Shown: in pieces, positions 1 to 7,655 of the stretch | Layout: each line of letters starts with the position of its first letter | Numbering within the stretch: position 1 is the first letter of the stretch | NCBI GenBank assembly: GCA_964372415.1 | Contig: CAYJQH010000012.1 | Coordinates: 1-24,110 of the forward strand | Source: JAGORL01 sp964372415 | GTDB taxonomy: Bacteria > Patescibacteriota > Patescibacteriia > UBA9934 | Direction: 5' to 3' | DNA: 24,110 nt | Made by a program: the position numbers and the translations under genes | The notes under the pieces: generated by a model | Seen by the model: the letters and a program-made list of their open reading frames with translations, nothing else | Told to the model about the DNA's origin: nothing | Database searches by the model: none

Positions 1-2514
1 GGTGCCATGACAGGGATTGGGGCGATTACTTCAGACGGAGCGATTTCCACCACCTCCACCTTGAATGCCGATGGCGCGACCACTCTCGCTAATCTCACCC
101 TTGACGCAAACTCTGACCTAACGCTGACTGCCGGAACCGGCTCACTACTAATTAACTCGACAGTTACTAATGCTTCAGATATCGGTGTCCTCATAAGCCC
201 GGTCTACACTGGTGGCATTACTGACGGACTAACCTATTCGGCACTTTCCATAAATGCCCAAACGGCTACCAACTCGGCTGGAACTGACACGGTCCGCGGT
301 TTCTTCATTGGTCCCATGACTGAGTCTGGAGCAGGGTCTATTACCTCAAACGCTCTAGTTATTGGTAGTGGTTGGGACACTGACGTGCTTCACGTTGATA
401 CCACCGCACAAATTCGAATTGCCAACACTGGTACGTTCACCTGGGAAGATAATTCTGGCAACGATTTTTTCATCTTGGCTGATGCTGGCACAACTGGTAA
501 CGCAACGATTACCGGCAATGCCACGGTTAATAACAACCTCACGATCGGCTCTACGAGCACAACTGGTTTTGTCACTGTTTCTGGTGGATTGACTATCGGA
601 ACGCAGGCTGCGGTAACAGCAGCTGCCGCAGCTACGACTATCTCTGCAACCAATCGCTCACATATTCGCTTAACAGGCGATGCAGGCACCAACGTTCTTA
701 CAAACTTTACTGGCGGCGTAAATGGTCAGGTTTTGGTGATTGAAATGGTTGACGCCAATGTTGATTTCGATTGCACAGGTTCAAACCTAGCTTGTGGTGG
801 AGCTAATCTTGCGACTGTGGCAGCCGGAGATATTTTCACCTGGGTTCATGATGGCACCAATTGGAATCTAGTGAACTGGATGGATGTTTCGGCTACCCAA
901 ACTGGGGCTGACATCGCCGAATACATGTACAGTAACGAAACGCTCGAACCCGGCACTGTCGTCGTTGCTCACCCGACTGATGCCGAAGCAGTTACAAGTG
1001 GTAGTAAGGCCTATGACGCACGCGTCGTCGGCATTGTGTCTGACATCAATGGTGTCCTCTCCGACATTCGCCCAGGACTGGTGCTTGGTGAGGGTCGCGG
1101 CAATACACCGGTCACCCTGGCTGGCCGTGTCATGGCTAAATTTGATAATAGTAACGGAGCTGTATTCCCGGGAGACCCGCTCACGACGAGCACAAACGGC
1201 CGATTAATGGTGGCTAAAAAGGCTGGTCCGATCGTCGGCAAGGCTTTAGGAGTTGAGGAGAACGGCTATGTTATCACTATGGCCAGCGTTGGCTGGTACA
1301 ACCCAGACGACCTCTCGGAGGTCACAACTGAAATTGCCGATCTTCGTTCAAAGATTGAAGAGCAGGTCTTGCTAGCCAGTCAGCCTGAAGAGGTTAGCTT
1401 GGAAACCATTCAGGCCATCTCAGCTCGCGTTAGCACTCTAGAAACTCTTGCCGCCACATCCCCAGAAGTTTCTTTGACTGACCTCAAGGCGCTTGAAGAA
1501 CGGATGAGTCTCATAATTTCCGATCAGCAGCAAATGACTAGTGATATGGTCAATCTTGCCCAGTTGGTCGATGGACTTGAGAGCGATCTTCAAGTAACTA
1601 AGACTGATCTATTGCTTTTGACTGAGCGAATTACCGCTTTGGAAACCGCCCTTCAAGCCACTAGTTCGGCTCTGTCACTTGAAGCAATGCTGAGTCAGGC
1701 TGACGCGCTTGAGATTTACGGTCTCACTGTGCTTGAAGGTGGCCTTAGGCTTGATAGTATTGAGGCCACTGGTCAGGAAATCGCTCTCATGGACGACGTG
1801 GCGTTCTTCGGCCGTCCTTACTTTAATTCGGACACTGCAGGCTTTGCCATCGTTAAAGCGGGTCAAGATCACGTAGATATTACCTTTGAAGAAGAATATC
1901 TTGCTCGCCCCATCGTGAACGCGACCATTACCCTGAACCCTGACTTGAGTCAGCCAGAAGCGCAGGCTCAAGAAAAGCAGTCTAATCTTGAAGAGTTCAT
2001 CTTTGCTCAAGATGTTCGTTTCCTAGTAACAAATGTCACCGTAAATGGCTTTACAATTCGCTTGAATAAGTCAGTGACTGAAGACGTGCCGCTTAGTTGG
2101 ATCGCCCTGGCGGTCAAAGATGCTAAGACATTCATGGAGAACGAAGTTGTCGTTACAGCGCCCGTTAATCAACCGTTAGTAATTGTTCCAGAAATAACTG
2201 TTGAGCAGCCTGCAGTTGTTTCGTTCCCAGCTGGTTCAGAAATTTCCGCTGAAATAATTGAATCACCTCCTTTGGAGGAGGCGGCACAGATTGAGGAGAC
2301 AGCGGTAGCGCCCACACAAACAGAAACGGCTGTCGAGTCTGCGCCATCAGATACCTCGACTGCGGTAGCAGAGGGAAGCGGGGTCGTGGCTTCTGAACCA
2401 ACGGTCTCAGAATCAACAGCGTCTGCGCCTGCAGCTAGCGAATCAGTTAGCCAACCATCTGCCACGGAGTCACCAACCTCAAGTCAATCGGTTGCTGGTG
2501 ATTCTTCATTATGA
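1..2514 (+). CDS. Large beta-strand-repeat surface protein, 5' end outside window
   Basis: The frame is open to the first base, so the gene begins upstream and the ATG at 7 is probably internal. Residues below count from that ATG. Residues 1-215 are Gly/Thr/Asn/Ser-rich short beta-strand repeats. About 215-295 form a module ending in a typical DGTNW turn. About 301-420 resemble the intramolecular-chaperone/peptidase G2-like domain often found after such repeats (ADIAEYM, VVGIVS, PGLVLG motifs). About 438-560 is a predicted coiled coil, 567-715 a beta-rich C-terminal domain, and 740-835 a low-complexity Ser/Thr/Pro/Glu/Ala tail. There is no LPXTG motif and no C-terminal membrane helix. A role as an exported cell-surface or fibre protein is inferred from architecture; any autoproteolysis is unproven. 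The next gene starts 15 bases after the TGA stop. Confidence 0.85.
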   Translation, partial: GAMTGIGAITSDGAISTTSTLNADGATTLANLTLDANSDLTLTAGTGSLLINSTVTNASDIGVLISPVYTGGITDGLTYSALSINAQTATNSAGTDTVRGFFIGPMTESGAGSITSNALVIGSGWDTDVLHVDTTAQIRIANTGTFTWEDNSGNDFFILADAGTTGNATITGNATVNNNLTIGSTSTTGFVTVSGGLTIGTQAAVTAAAAATTISATNRSHIRLTGDAGTNVLTNFTGGVNGQVLVIEMVDANVDFDCTGSNLACGGANLATVAAGDIFTWVHDGTNWNLVNWMDVSATQTGADIAEYMYSNETLEPGTVVVAHPTDAEAVTSGSKAYDARVVGIVSDINGVLSDIRPGLVLGEGRGNTPVTLAGRVMAKFDNSNGAVFPGDPLTTSTNGRLMVAKKAGPIVGKALGVEENGYVITMASVGWYNPDDLSEVTTEIADLRSKIEEQVLLASQPEEVSLETIQAISARVSTLETLAATSPEVSLTDLKALEERMSLIISDQQQMTSDMVNLAQLVDGLESDLQVTKTDLLLLTERITALETALQATSSALSLEAMLSQADALEIYGLTVLEGGLRLDSIEATGQEIALMDDVAFFGRPYFNSDTAGFAIVKAGQDHVDITFEEEYLARPIVNATITLNPDLSQPEAQAQEKQSNLEEFIFAQDVRFLVTNVTVNGFTIRLNKSVTEDVPLSWIALAVKDAKTFMENEVVVTAPVNQPLVIVPEITVEQPAVVSFPAGSEISAEIIESPPLEEAAQIEETAVAPTQTETAVESAPSDTSTAVAEGSGVVASEPTVSESTASAPAASESVSQPSATESPTSSQSVAGDSSL

Positions 2515-2529
2515 TAAGGTGACCACAAT

Positions 2530-2988
2530 ATGATGGAAAAAAAGACGTCTCGTCGTTATCTTTGGCTCTTGCCGATTATTATTATTGTTATCGGCTCTTT
2601 GGGAGTAGCCTTCTATTTTCATAAGCAATCCAATAAGTTGGCAAGAGAACTTGCTAAAATTCAAGCTAATCCCTCGTTGGTTGCCGAAGAAGAGGCAAAA
2701 GAACTCAAAGAGCTTATTTCGCGTTTAATGGTTCTACCGGAAGGGGAGGAACCCTCGGTGGCCACAGTTAATGAATTAGAAAGCTTGAAGAATCAGCCTT
2801 TTTTTGCTCAAGCAAGTGTGGGAGACAAAGTATTGATTTATATGCAGGCCAAGAAAGCTATCCTGTATTCGCCGTCACTCAATAAAATTATCGATATTTC
2901 TCCCATTAATCTTGATCCGGCAGCAACGCAAACCACTCAACCGCCTGAATCATCACAAGATGAGGTTGCAGCTGAGGGAAATCTTTAG
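2530..2988 (+). CDS. Small membrane-anchored protein of CPR type
   Basis: The 152-aa protein has a basic N-terminus (KKTSRR), one strong membrane helix at about residues 11-30, a charged helical stretch at 31-72, then a compact domain with motifs LPEGEEP, QPFF, GDKVLIY and KKAILY, and a Gln/Pro/Ser-rich tail. I recall similar short proteins in many Patescibacteria but know of no established function. The globular part should lie outside the membrane. An SD-like AAGGTGA at 2516-2522 precedes the ATG; a second ATG one codon later is equally possible. It follows the surface-protein gene by 15 bases and is followed by a terminator, so the two are probably cotranscribed. Confidence 0.8.
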   Translation: MMEKKTSRRYLWLLPIIIIVIGSLGVAFYFHKQSNKLARELAKIQANPSLVAEEEAKELKELISRLMVLPEGEEPSVATVNELESLKNQPFFAQASVGDKVLIYMQAKKAILYSPSLNKIIDISPINLDPAATQTTQPPESSQDEVAAEGNL

Positions 2989-3020
2989 CTAGTACAATTC
3001 AGTTCGCAAAGGATAATTAA

Positions 3021-3053
3021 AACCACCTCTAGCTTTCGCTAGAGGTGGTTTCT
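3021..3053. terminator. Bidirectional intrinsic terminator
   Basis: A perfect 13-bp stem (3021-3033 with 3038-3050) closes a TTTC loop. The plus strand continues GGTTTCTT, and read on the minus strand the stem ends in a T-run (GGTTTTAATTAT). It sits between the plus-strand gene ending at 2988 and the minus-strand mini-gene ending at 3063, so it can serve both. Confidence 0.85.
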
Positions 3054-3062
3054 TAGGTCAAG

Positions 3063-3164
3063 TTATTTTGTCGGACATGTGCACTCGTTAGGGGCTTTGT
3101 TGCAGCCGGTGCAGACGCCGTTTCGTACGGCCATACCACACTTGGGGCAGGTATCTTGAGCCAT
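3063..3164 (-). CDS. 33-aa Cys-rich zinc-ribbon-like mini-protein
   Basis: Reading the minus strand from the ATG at 3164 gives a 33-residue protein starting MAQDTCPKCGM. Six cysteines lie at 6, 9, 18, 21, 28 and 30, forming CPKCG, CTGC and CTC motifs. The first two pairs match a CxxC...CxxC zinc ribbon; the third pair is an extra. The frame stops at TAA (3063-3065), ten bases from a terminator that also works in this direction. I see no clear SD. The cysteine spacing and terminator placement argue for a real gene, but no function can be given beyond likely metal binding. Confidence 0.6.
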   Translation of the reverse strand: MAQDTCPKCGMAVRNGVCTGCNKAPNECTCPTK

Positions 3165-3336
3165 AGAAATACAGTTAAGAATTACCTGTCCACAATAACT
3201 CTAACGATTTGAATAGTTAAGAAAATTATCCCCCGATATTTGTAACATTTAGTCTAGCGTTTCACGACGCAAGATTTAACAATATTTCCTTGCTCATCCT
3301 CAAGTGTATAAGAAAACAGAACCTAATCCTTATATT
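3165..3336 (+). promoter_or_regulatory. Intergenic stretch with weak promoter candidate for the PEBP operon
   Basis: This is the divergent region between the mini-protein gene (minus) and the PEBP gene (plus). It is A/T-rich. The best plus-strand -10 candidate is TATAAG at 3307-3312, which would start RNA near 3319 and give a leader of about 18 nt to the ATG at 3337. No good -35 box is visible. Apart from a short GCGT/ACGC inverted repeat near 3257-3270, I see nothing else here. Confidence 0.25.
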
Positions 3337-3783
3337 ATGAAACTTAAAAGCCAAGCCTTTAAAAGTGGCGAACAAATTCCAATAAAATACACTGCTCATG
3401 GTAACAATATAAATCCACCCTTAACGGTTGAAGATATACCAAAAGACACAGTTTCCTTGGTTTTGGTAATAGAAGACCCTGACGTGCCAAATGAGCTTGG
3501 CATTCCTGTGTGGGATCATTGGGTGTTGTTTAACATTCCTCCTGGCAGCAACAACATCACAGAGGACTGGAAAGGCGGAATGCAGGGTCAAAACAGCAAA
3601 GGCAAACTCGGGTATACAGGACCTAAACCGCCCGACAGAGAACATAGATATTACTTTCAAGCCTTTGCCCTCGATACCACTTTGCCTTTAAAGGAGGGTG
3701 CAATTAAGGCTGAAGTGCTAAAAGCGATGCGTGGTCATATTTTGGAAAGGGCTGAACTCGTCGGACGTTTTGCTCCGCTCTAA
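3337..3783 (+). CDS. YbhB/YbcL family PEBP (Raf kinase inhibitor-like) protein
   Basis: The 148-aa protein covers the phosphatidylethanolamine-binding-protein fold typical of bacterial YbhB/YbcL: opening MKLKSQAFKSG, the KYTAHG..INPPL segment, the conserved IEDPDVP ligand-pocket motif, WDHWVLFNIPP, and the G..GY.GPKPP..HRYYFQAFALD block. Bacterial members are small cytosolic proteins of largely unknown role. I chose the ATG at 3337 because family members begin this way; an in-frame GTG at 3304 would add 11 unrelated residues and would lie upstream of the RNA start predicted from the TATAAG box. No SD is visible. It heads a tandem set with the phosphoribosyltransferase (3 bases downstream) and LUD genes. 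Confidence 0.92.
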   Translation: MKLKSQAFKSGEQIPIKYTAHGNNINPPLTVEDIPKDTVSLVLVIEDPDVPNELGIPVWDHWVLFNIPPGSNNITEDWKGGMQGQNSKGKLGYTGPKPPDREHRYYFQAFALDTTLPLKEGAIKAEVLKAMRGHILERAELVGRFAPL

Positions 3784-3786
3784 GCT

Positions 3787-4419
3787 ATGTTACGCTTTAA
3801 AGATCGGGTTAACGCCGGTTGGCTTTTGGCTCAAGCTCTCGGAGAGTATAAAAATAGTCCGCAAGCGATTATTTACGCTTTGCCGCGCGGTGGAGTGGTA
3901 CTCGGTAAGGTGGTGGCGCGCGAATTAAACCTGCCATTAGATATTTTGATTACAAGAAAGATTGGCCACCCGGCAAATGAAGAGTTCGCGGTCGGTGCGG
4001 TAACAGAGAATGGCGAACCGGTTTTTGATGCTAAGCAATTGGCCGAACTTAACGATGATTGGCTACAGCTTGCCGTTCAGGGTCAAAGACAAGAGGCAAA
4101 ACGCCGCCGAGAGCGTTACCTGATCGGTCGAACCCACCATTCAGCTGAGGATAAAACAGGCATCATTGTTGATGATGGAATTGCGACCGGACTCACAATG
4201 CGAGCCGCAATATTTGAGCTCAAATCAGACAAGCCCGCAAAAATCGTTATCGCCGTACCAGTAGCGCCTGCCAAGATAGTTGGTGAATTAACGATATTAG
4301 TGGATGAATTGATTGTTCTCAAAGCCAATAGTGGCTTTTTAGGCTCGGTGGGGGCTTATTACAACTCTTTTCCACAAGTAACGGATGAGGAAGTGGTAAG
4401 ATTGCTTGCAGCTTCTTAA
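3787..4419 (+). CDS. Phosphoribosyltransferase-domain protein
   Basis: The 210-aa protein carries a type I phosphoribosyltransferase fold. The PRPP-binding loop is IIVDDGIATGLT (about 126-137), the hood/loop region has ALPRGG (31-36), and RKIGHPANEEFAVGAV (57-72) is typical of stand-alone PRTase-domain proteins of uncharacterised substrate. It lacks the marker motifs of Apt, Hpt, Upp or PyrE, so the acceptor base is unknown. The middle section (about 85-118) is Arg/Lys/Gln-rich and helical. It starts three bases after the PEBP stop and is followed nine bases later by the LUD gene, so cotranscription is likely. Confidence 0.88.
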   Translation: MLRFKDRVNAGWLLAQALGEYKNSPQAIIYALPRGGVVLGKVVARELNLPLDILITRKIGHPANEEFAVGAVTENGEPVFDAKQLAELNDDWLQLAVQGQRQEAKRRRERYLIGRTHHSAEDKTGIIVDDGIATGLTMRAAIFELKSDKPAKIVIAVPVAPAKIVGELTILVDELIVLKANSGFLGSVGAYYNSFPQVTDEEVVRLLAAS

Positions 4420-4428
4420 TAAAAATGT

Positions 4429-5046
4429 ATGCACTACGATCAGTTGGCATCGGCTGACTCTTTACAGCGAACGATGAAAAATTTAATTGAGCACGGTCTA
4501 GAGCCCATTCTGGTACCAAATAAAGAAGCAGCTTTTCAAACAATTAAAGAACTTATTCCAGCCGGCGCTTCAGTCATGAACGGTTCTTCGGTGACCCTCG
4601 AAGAGATTGGTTTTATTGATTATTTGAAATCAGGTACTCATCCTTGGAAAAATCTTCATGCTGAGATATTGGCCGAACCAGATAAGCAAAAACAGTCTGA
4701 ATTACGGCGTCAGTCTGTACTCTCTGATTACTATTTGGGAAGTGTTCACGCGCTTTCGGAAAGTGGCGAATTTGTTATTGCCTCAAATACCGGAAGTCAA
4801 TTGCCTCACATTGTTTTTACCTCGCCGAATATAATTTTTGTTGTTGGGATTCAGAAAATTGTGCCAACTTTGAGCGAAGCCATGAAACGCCTGGAAGAAT
4901 ATGTGGTCCCACTTGAGGACGAACACATGAAAAAACTTTATGGCTTCGGCACCATGCTTTCCAAAATCGTTATTTTTCGTCGTGAGAATAAGATCGTTAA
5001 TCGTCGAATAAGATTGCTGCTGGTTCAAGAGAAACTGGGATTTTAA
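4429..5046 (+). CDS. LUD-domain (LutC/YkgG-like) protein
   Basis: The 205-aa protein matches the LUD domain found in LutC/YkgG: an N-terminal helix pair, PAGASVMNGSSVTLEEIG (about 44-61), the SGEFVIASNTGSQLPHIVFTSPNIIFVVG core, and the family-typical IVPTLSEAMKRL helix. LutC proteins help lactate oxidation together with LutA and LutB, but neither partner is present here, so lactate use cannot be inferred; many stand-alone LUD proteins have no known substrate. The C-terminus (MLSKIVIFRRENKIVNRRIR) is unusually basic. The start is the second of two overlapping ATGs (ATGTATG); the first is out of frame. It ends six bases before the convergent greA. Confidence 0.85.
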   Translation: MHYDQLASADSLQRTMKNLIEHGLEPILVPNKEAAFQTIKELIPAGASVMNGSSVTLEEIGFIDYLKSGTHPWKNLHAEILAEPDKQKQSELRRQSVLSDYYLGSVHALSESGEFVIASNTGSQLPHIVFTSPNIIFVVGIQKIVPTLSEAMKRLEEYVVPLEDEHMKKLYGFGTMLSKIVIFRRENKIVNRRIRLLLVQEKLGF

Positions 5047-5051
5047 ACGGG

Positions 5052-5555
5052 CTATTTAAGATCGATAATTTTAGCCGCAACTTTTTTAGTCTGAACTTCA
5101 AGCTCGACCGTGTCTCCCGCCTTTTTGCCCATAAGAGCCTGACCTAGTGGGGAACGGCTGCTAATTCTGCCCTGAGCCGGATTTGCTTCCTGAACGCCAA
5201 CGATTTCAAAGACGCGCTTAAATCCGTCAAACGTCACATGGACAATAGACCCGAGTGCAACTTGATCGCTATTTGGCTTTTGAATCACCACCGCTCTCGC
5301 TATTTTATCCTCTAAATTTAGAATACGATCATTAACTCGACGTAAGTGTTGTTTTGCGGCTTGGTAACCCGCATTTTCGCGCAAGTCACCCATCTCGGCG
5401 GTTCTGGCCACCTCGGCTGCCGCGAGACCACGCTCGGCCTTTGTTAGGCGTTCAAGCTCTTTTTTCATTCGAGCAAGATGATCGGCGGTCACGTGATAAT
5501 CGTGTTCCTCCTTGAGGGCTCGATATTTCTCCGAACGACGAGTTGGTACACGCAT
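5052..5555 (-). CDS. greA: Transcription elongation factor GreA
   Basis: The 167-aa GreA/GreB protein acts in the RNA polymerase secondary channel to stimulate cleavage of backtracked RNA. It shows the N-terminal coiled coil (about 20-90) with the tip motif GDLRENAGY, whose D57 and E60 match the acidic tip residues that hold the catalytic Mg2+, and the C-terminal FKBP-like domain with SSRSPLGQALMGKKAGDTVEL. The N-terminus is about 15 residues longer than usual (MRVPTRRSEKYRALKEEHD), although the ATG at 5555 fits the promoter found just upstream. It is convergent with the LUD gene. Confidence 0.93.
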   Translation of the reverse strand: MRVPTRRSEKYRALKEEHDYHVTADHLARMKKELERLTKAERGLAAAEVARTAEMGDLRENAGYQAAKQHLRRVNDRILNLEDKIARAVVIQKPNSDQVALGSIVHVTFDGFKRVFEIVGVQEANPAQGRISSRSPLGQALMGKKAGDTVELEVQTKKVAAKIIDLK

Positions 5556-5564
5556 ACTTGGGTT

Positions 5565-5594
5565 ATGATAGAGTAACTAGGGCTAATTACTCAA
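5565..5594 (-). promoter_or_regulatory. Promoter of greA, predicting an almost leaderless mRNA
   Basis: On the minus strand, TTGAGT (5594-5589) and TATCAT (5570-5565) are separated by 18 bases. The ATG begins only nine bases after the -10 box, so initiation about seven bases downstream would give a leader of about 2-3 nt and no room for an SD. Inferred from box matches only. Confidence 0.55.
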
Positions 5595-5634
5595 GTCCTA
5601 AATCGAGACGTATTAGACGTCAAAGAGGATAAAT

Positions 5635-5646
5635 ATGGCCAAATAA
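5635..5646 (+). other. Possible three-codon upstream ORF (MAK)
   Basis: An SD-like AGAGGA (5624-5629) sits five bases before ATG GCC AAA TAA. The minimal frame ends 12 bases before the ATG of the SRPBCC-like gene, which has no SD of its own. It may be a leader mini-ORF that hands ribosomes to the downstream start, or chance. Confidence 0.25.
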
Positions 5647-5658
5647 TCACCATCATGT

Positions 5659-5985
5659 ATGGAACAAGAAGTTTTTACGGCCGAAGTTACAAAACACATC
5701 GATTCGCCAGTTGCGCAAGCATACACCGCCTTTCATGTGGCCGATTTTCGTCGTAAGTGGTTGTCGGACAGTAGACTGCTTATAACCTCTGAGAGTTTAA
5801 ATAAACAACTCCGCGGCACTTGGGGTAACGAGAAAGTGGATATAGAGTTTACGACGGACGGTACGCGGGCTTGTAATGTTACGGTAACCCATAGCGCTCT
5901 CGCTAGCGAACCTAAAGTTGATGAACGCGAGCGCTATTGGACGGCTCAGCTAGAAAAACTTGAACGCCTTTTGCGGCATTCCTAG
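5659..5985 (+). CDS. Compact SRPBCC/AHSA1-like protein
   Basis: The 108-aa protein starts with a typical START-like strand and helix (VTKHIDSPVAQAYTAFHVADFRRKWL), where the ligand-binding helix-grip fold begins, and ends with the family-typical RERYWTAQLEKLERLL helix. At 108 residues it is shorter than most SRPBCC proteins (about 130-160), lacking central strands. No ligand can be inferred. The ATG has no SD and again overlaps an out-of-frame ATG (ATGTATG). The stop is four bases before the next gene. Confidence 0.7.
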   Translation: MEQEVFTAEVTKHIDSPVAQAYTAFHVADFRRKWLSDSRLLITSESLNKQLRGTWGNEKVDIEFTTDGTRACNVTVTHSALASEPKVDERERYWTAQLEKLERLLRHS

Positions 5986-5989
5986 AAAT

Positions 5990-6595
5990 ATGTACGCTTC
6001 TTTTTTACTGCTTTCCGCAGTGATCGGTGTCACCAGTTTAATAACGAACGTTGTCCTCGAAGGTTTCACTTCAGACAATGGCGCCAAGGAAGAAGCCACG
6101 GCCTTAAATTTAGAGTTTGAGAAACGATTGGCTGAGAGCGAAGAGCTCACCGTAATCACTGACCAAGAAATAACCGAAGTGCTTCAAGGGTGCAATGATG
6201 GGCGCTGCTTGGTGAGCGATGTAACGGTAACAACCTCACCGGACGGTCTTTTTACTTTTTCTGGAGTCATTCAAACGTCTACAGTGCGTGAGTATATTAA
6301 TCAGCTTGAGTTGTCTCAGAATCAATTAAATATACTCAACACCCTAATCAAAACCTTGCCGACCACAGTTCAATTTAAGGCCTCGGCGCATGTTTCGGGG
6401 GTAAATGACGTCGTTTCTCTTTCCGTTCAGCATGCCGAGCTAGAACACCTAGCTGTTCCTTCATTTATATTAAGCGATTTAAGCAGTTTAATTACCGATA
6501 ACATTAATAGTTACCTGGATTCTGTACCAGGCGTACAAGTAAAACTGATTGGCGTAACCGATGATGGTTTAGTAGTTGAAGGGAATTTGGAGTAG
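5990..6595 (+). CDS. Membrane-anchored protein, weakly LmeA/DUF2993-like
   Basis: The 201-aa protein has an uncleaved-looking hydrophobic N-terminus (residues 2-21), then a soluble domain outside the membrane. The pattern AVPSFILSDLSSLITDNINSYLDSVPGVQVKLIGV followed by DDGLVVEGNLE resembles the C-terminal half of DUF2993/LmeA-like lipid-binding proteins; the match is from memory and weak. Two cysteines (CNDGRC) lie close together and could form a disulphide outside the cell. I chose the ATG at 5990 because earlier in-frame codons lie inside the upstream gene. It follows that gene by four bases and converges with a minus-strand gene ten bases beyond its stop. Confidence 0.7.
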   Translation: MYASFLLLSAVIGVTSLITNVVLEGFTSDNGAKEEATALNLEFEKRLAESEELTVITDQEITEVLQGCNDGRCLVSDVTVTTSPDGLFTFSGVIQTSTVREYINQLELSQNQLNILNTLIKTLPTTVQFKASAHVSGVNDVVSLSVQHAELEHLAVPSFILSDLSSLITDNINSYLDSVPGVQVKLIGVTDDGLVVEGNLE

Positions 6596-6605
6596 ACGTT
6601 TCTGC

Positions 6606-7178
6606 TTAAGCTCTTTTTTCCTCCGGTTTAGCAGCAGCCTTTTTGCCGGCTCGGGCCTTGCTTTCCGCAAGAATTTGATCAATTTCTGCTTGTTGAGCTT
6701 CCTCCCAAGCTTTTTGGCGAGCCTCGTACAAAGCAGCTTCTGTCTGAGCCTCTTCTGCACGCTCACGCCTCACGCCTTTTTGTGCGCTTTGAGCTAACTG
6801 CGCAGTACGTTCAAGCTCGGCTGGGGATTCAGCTGGATTATAAACTTCGTCGCTTGGTGCATAAGCGCGATCTCGATCTTCTAGGGTTGGACCTTCGTTT
6901 GTTGTTTGTTCGCCACGGGGAAGTGGTTTTATATTAATTTCTCCTGCCTGCCTTGCCCTGACTGTCGCTGCGGTCTCTGGTTTAATGACTGCTCTACGCT
7001 TTTGAGCCGCCTGCCAAGCAGTGTCTTCGGTTCCCATTGTTTGGAATTTGGGCACAGGTTTATCACCTGGTGCAGTACCAGGTTCAAAATAAACAATATC
7101 TTCTGTATTAACAGGGGTTACCGATTCTTTCTTTGGCACACCCAAACGACCAAGACCGCCCTCTGGACGACGAGCCAT
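6606..7178 (-). CDS. Unknown, mostly disordered protein with charged coiled-coil C-terminus
   Basis: I do not recognise this 190-aa protein. Residues 1-115 are rich in Pro, Gly, Thr and charged residues with no hydrophobic core (for example GGLGRLGVPKKE); about 118-185 is an Ala/Glu/Arg/Gln-rich helix, likely a coiled coil, ending in a Lys/Ala/Glu tail. It has no signal peptide, membrane helix or cysteine. It is the last gene of the minus-strand group, 72 bases downstream of the preceding frame, and meets the plus-strand gene with a ten-base gap. I see no terminator between them. Confidence 0.65.
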   Translation of the reverse strand: MARRPEGGLGRLGVPKKESVTPVNTEDIVYFEPGTAPGDKPVPKFQTMGTEDTAWQAAQKRRAVIKPETAATVRARQAGEINIKPLPRGEQTTNEGPTLEDRDRAYAPSDEVYNPAESPAELERTAQLAQSAQKGVRRERAEEAQTEAALYEARQKAWEEAQQAEIDQILAESKARAGKKAAAKPEEKRA

Positions 7179-7250
7179 AAATTAGCTAAATTAATTTTGA
7201 TAAAAATGTACCACGGGATAGTTAGGTGCCGGGATTTTATTGTGCACAGC

Positions 7251-7655
7251 TTATGACTCTGTCGTATCCTGGTCTATAACGTCATCTCCGTGACGTAAGG
7301 TTAAAAGTTCGCCAATATTACGTAAACGTTGTTCAACCTTAGTTTTTTGCCGGGCCAAAATAGTTGATCTTTTCTCCATCATTTTCTGTATTGTTTTAAG
7401 GTCGCGGGCATCCTCGGCAGCGTCGATCTCAGCTTGCACATTGTAGAATTCTTGTAATTCACTCTGTTTGAGTTCGAGGTTAACTAATCCATCAACTATT
7501 TGCCGCGCCTCCCGGGGATCAATGCCACTCGTTTCCAAAAGTTCGCGAGCTTCTTGAAGTGTTTGTGGCGCTTGTCCGTTTTCGATAGCTAAGCGGATGG
7601 CTGACAACTTGGGCGAGACTAGAAAATTTGCGATTTTTTCGACCTCTCGCAACAC
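7251..7655 (-). CDS. Helical C-terminal frame, probably the second half of a split gene
   Basis: Read from a GTG at 7655 this gives 134 residues, nearly all helical (LREVEKIANFLVSPKLSAI, then ARELLETSGI, EARQIVDGLV and a long charged helix to about 115). The frame overlaps the 3' end of the 7619-8350 gene by 37 bases in the -1 register and has no clear SD. The -1 register carries on the helix that the upstream frame breaks off, just where nucleotidyltransferase-like proteins normally continue with K...DI..L helices. I read it as the C-terminal part of the upstream protein, joined by a frameshift or separated by an indel; an independent, translationally coupled gene is the alternative. Confidence 0.6.
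   Translation of the reverse strand: MLREVEKIANFLVSPKLSAIRLAIENGQAPQTLQEARELLETSGIDPREARQIVDGLVNLELKQSELQEFYNVQAEIDAAEDARDLKTIQKMMEKRSTILARQKTKVEQRLRNIGELLTLRHGDDVIDQDTTES

Noticed and set aside
1675..2010. 111-aa minus-strand frame opposite the surface protein
   Set aside because: The sense frame is a clear continuous domain protein; the antisense frame has no motif or SD.
3304..3336. GTG start giving a longer PEBP protein
   Set aside because: The 11 extra residues are not part of the family, and the GTG lies upstream of the predicted RNA start.
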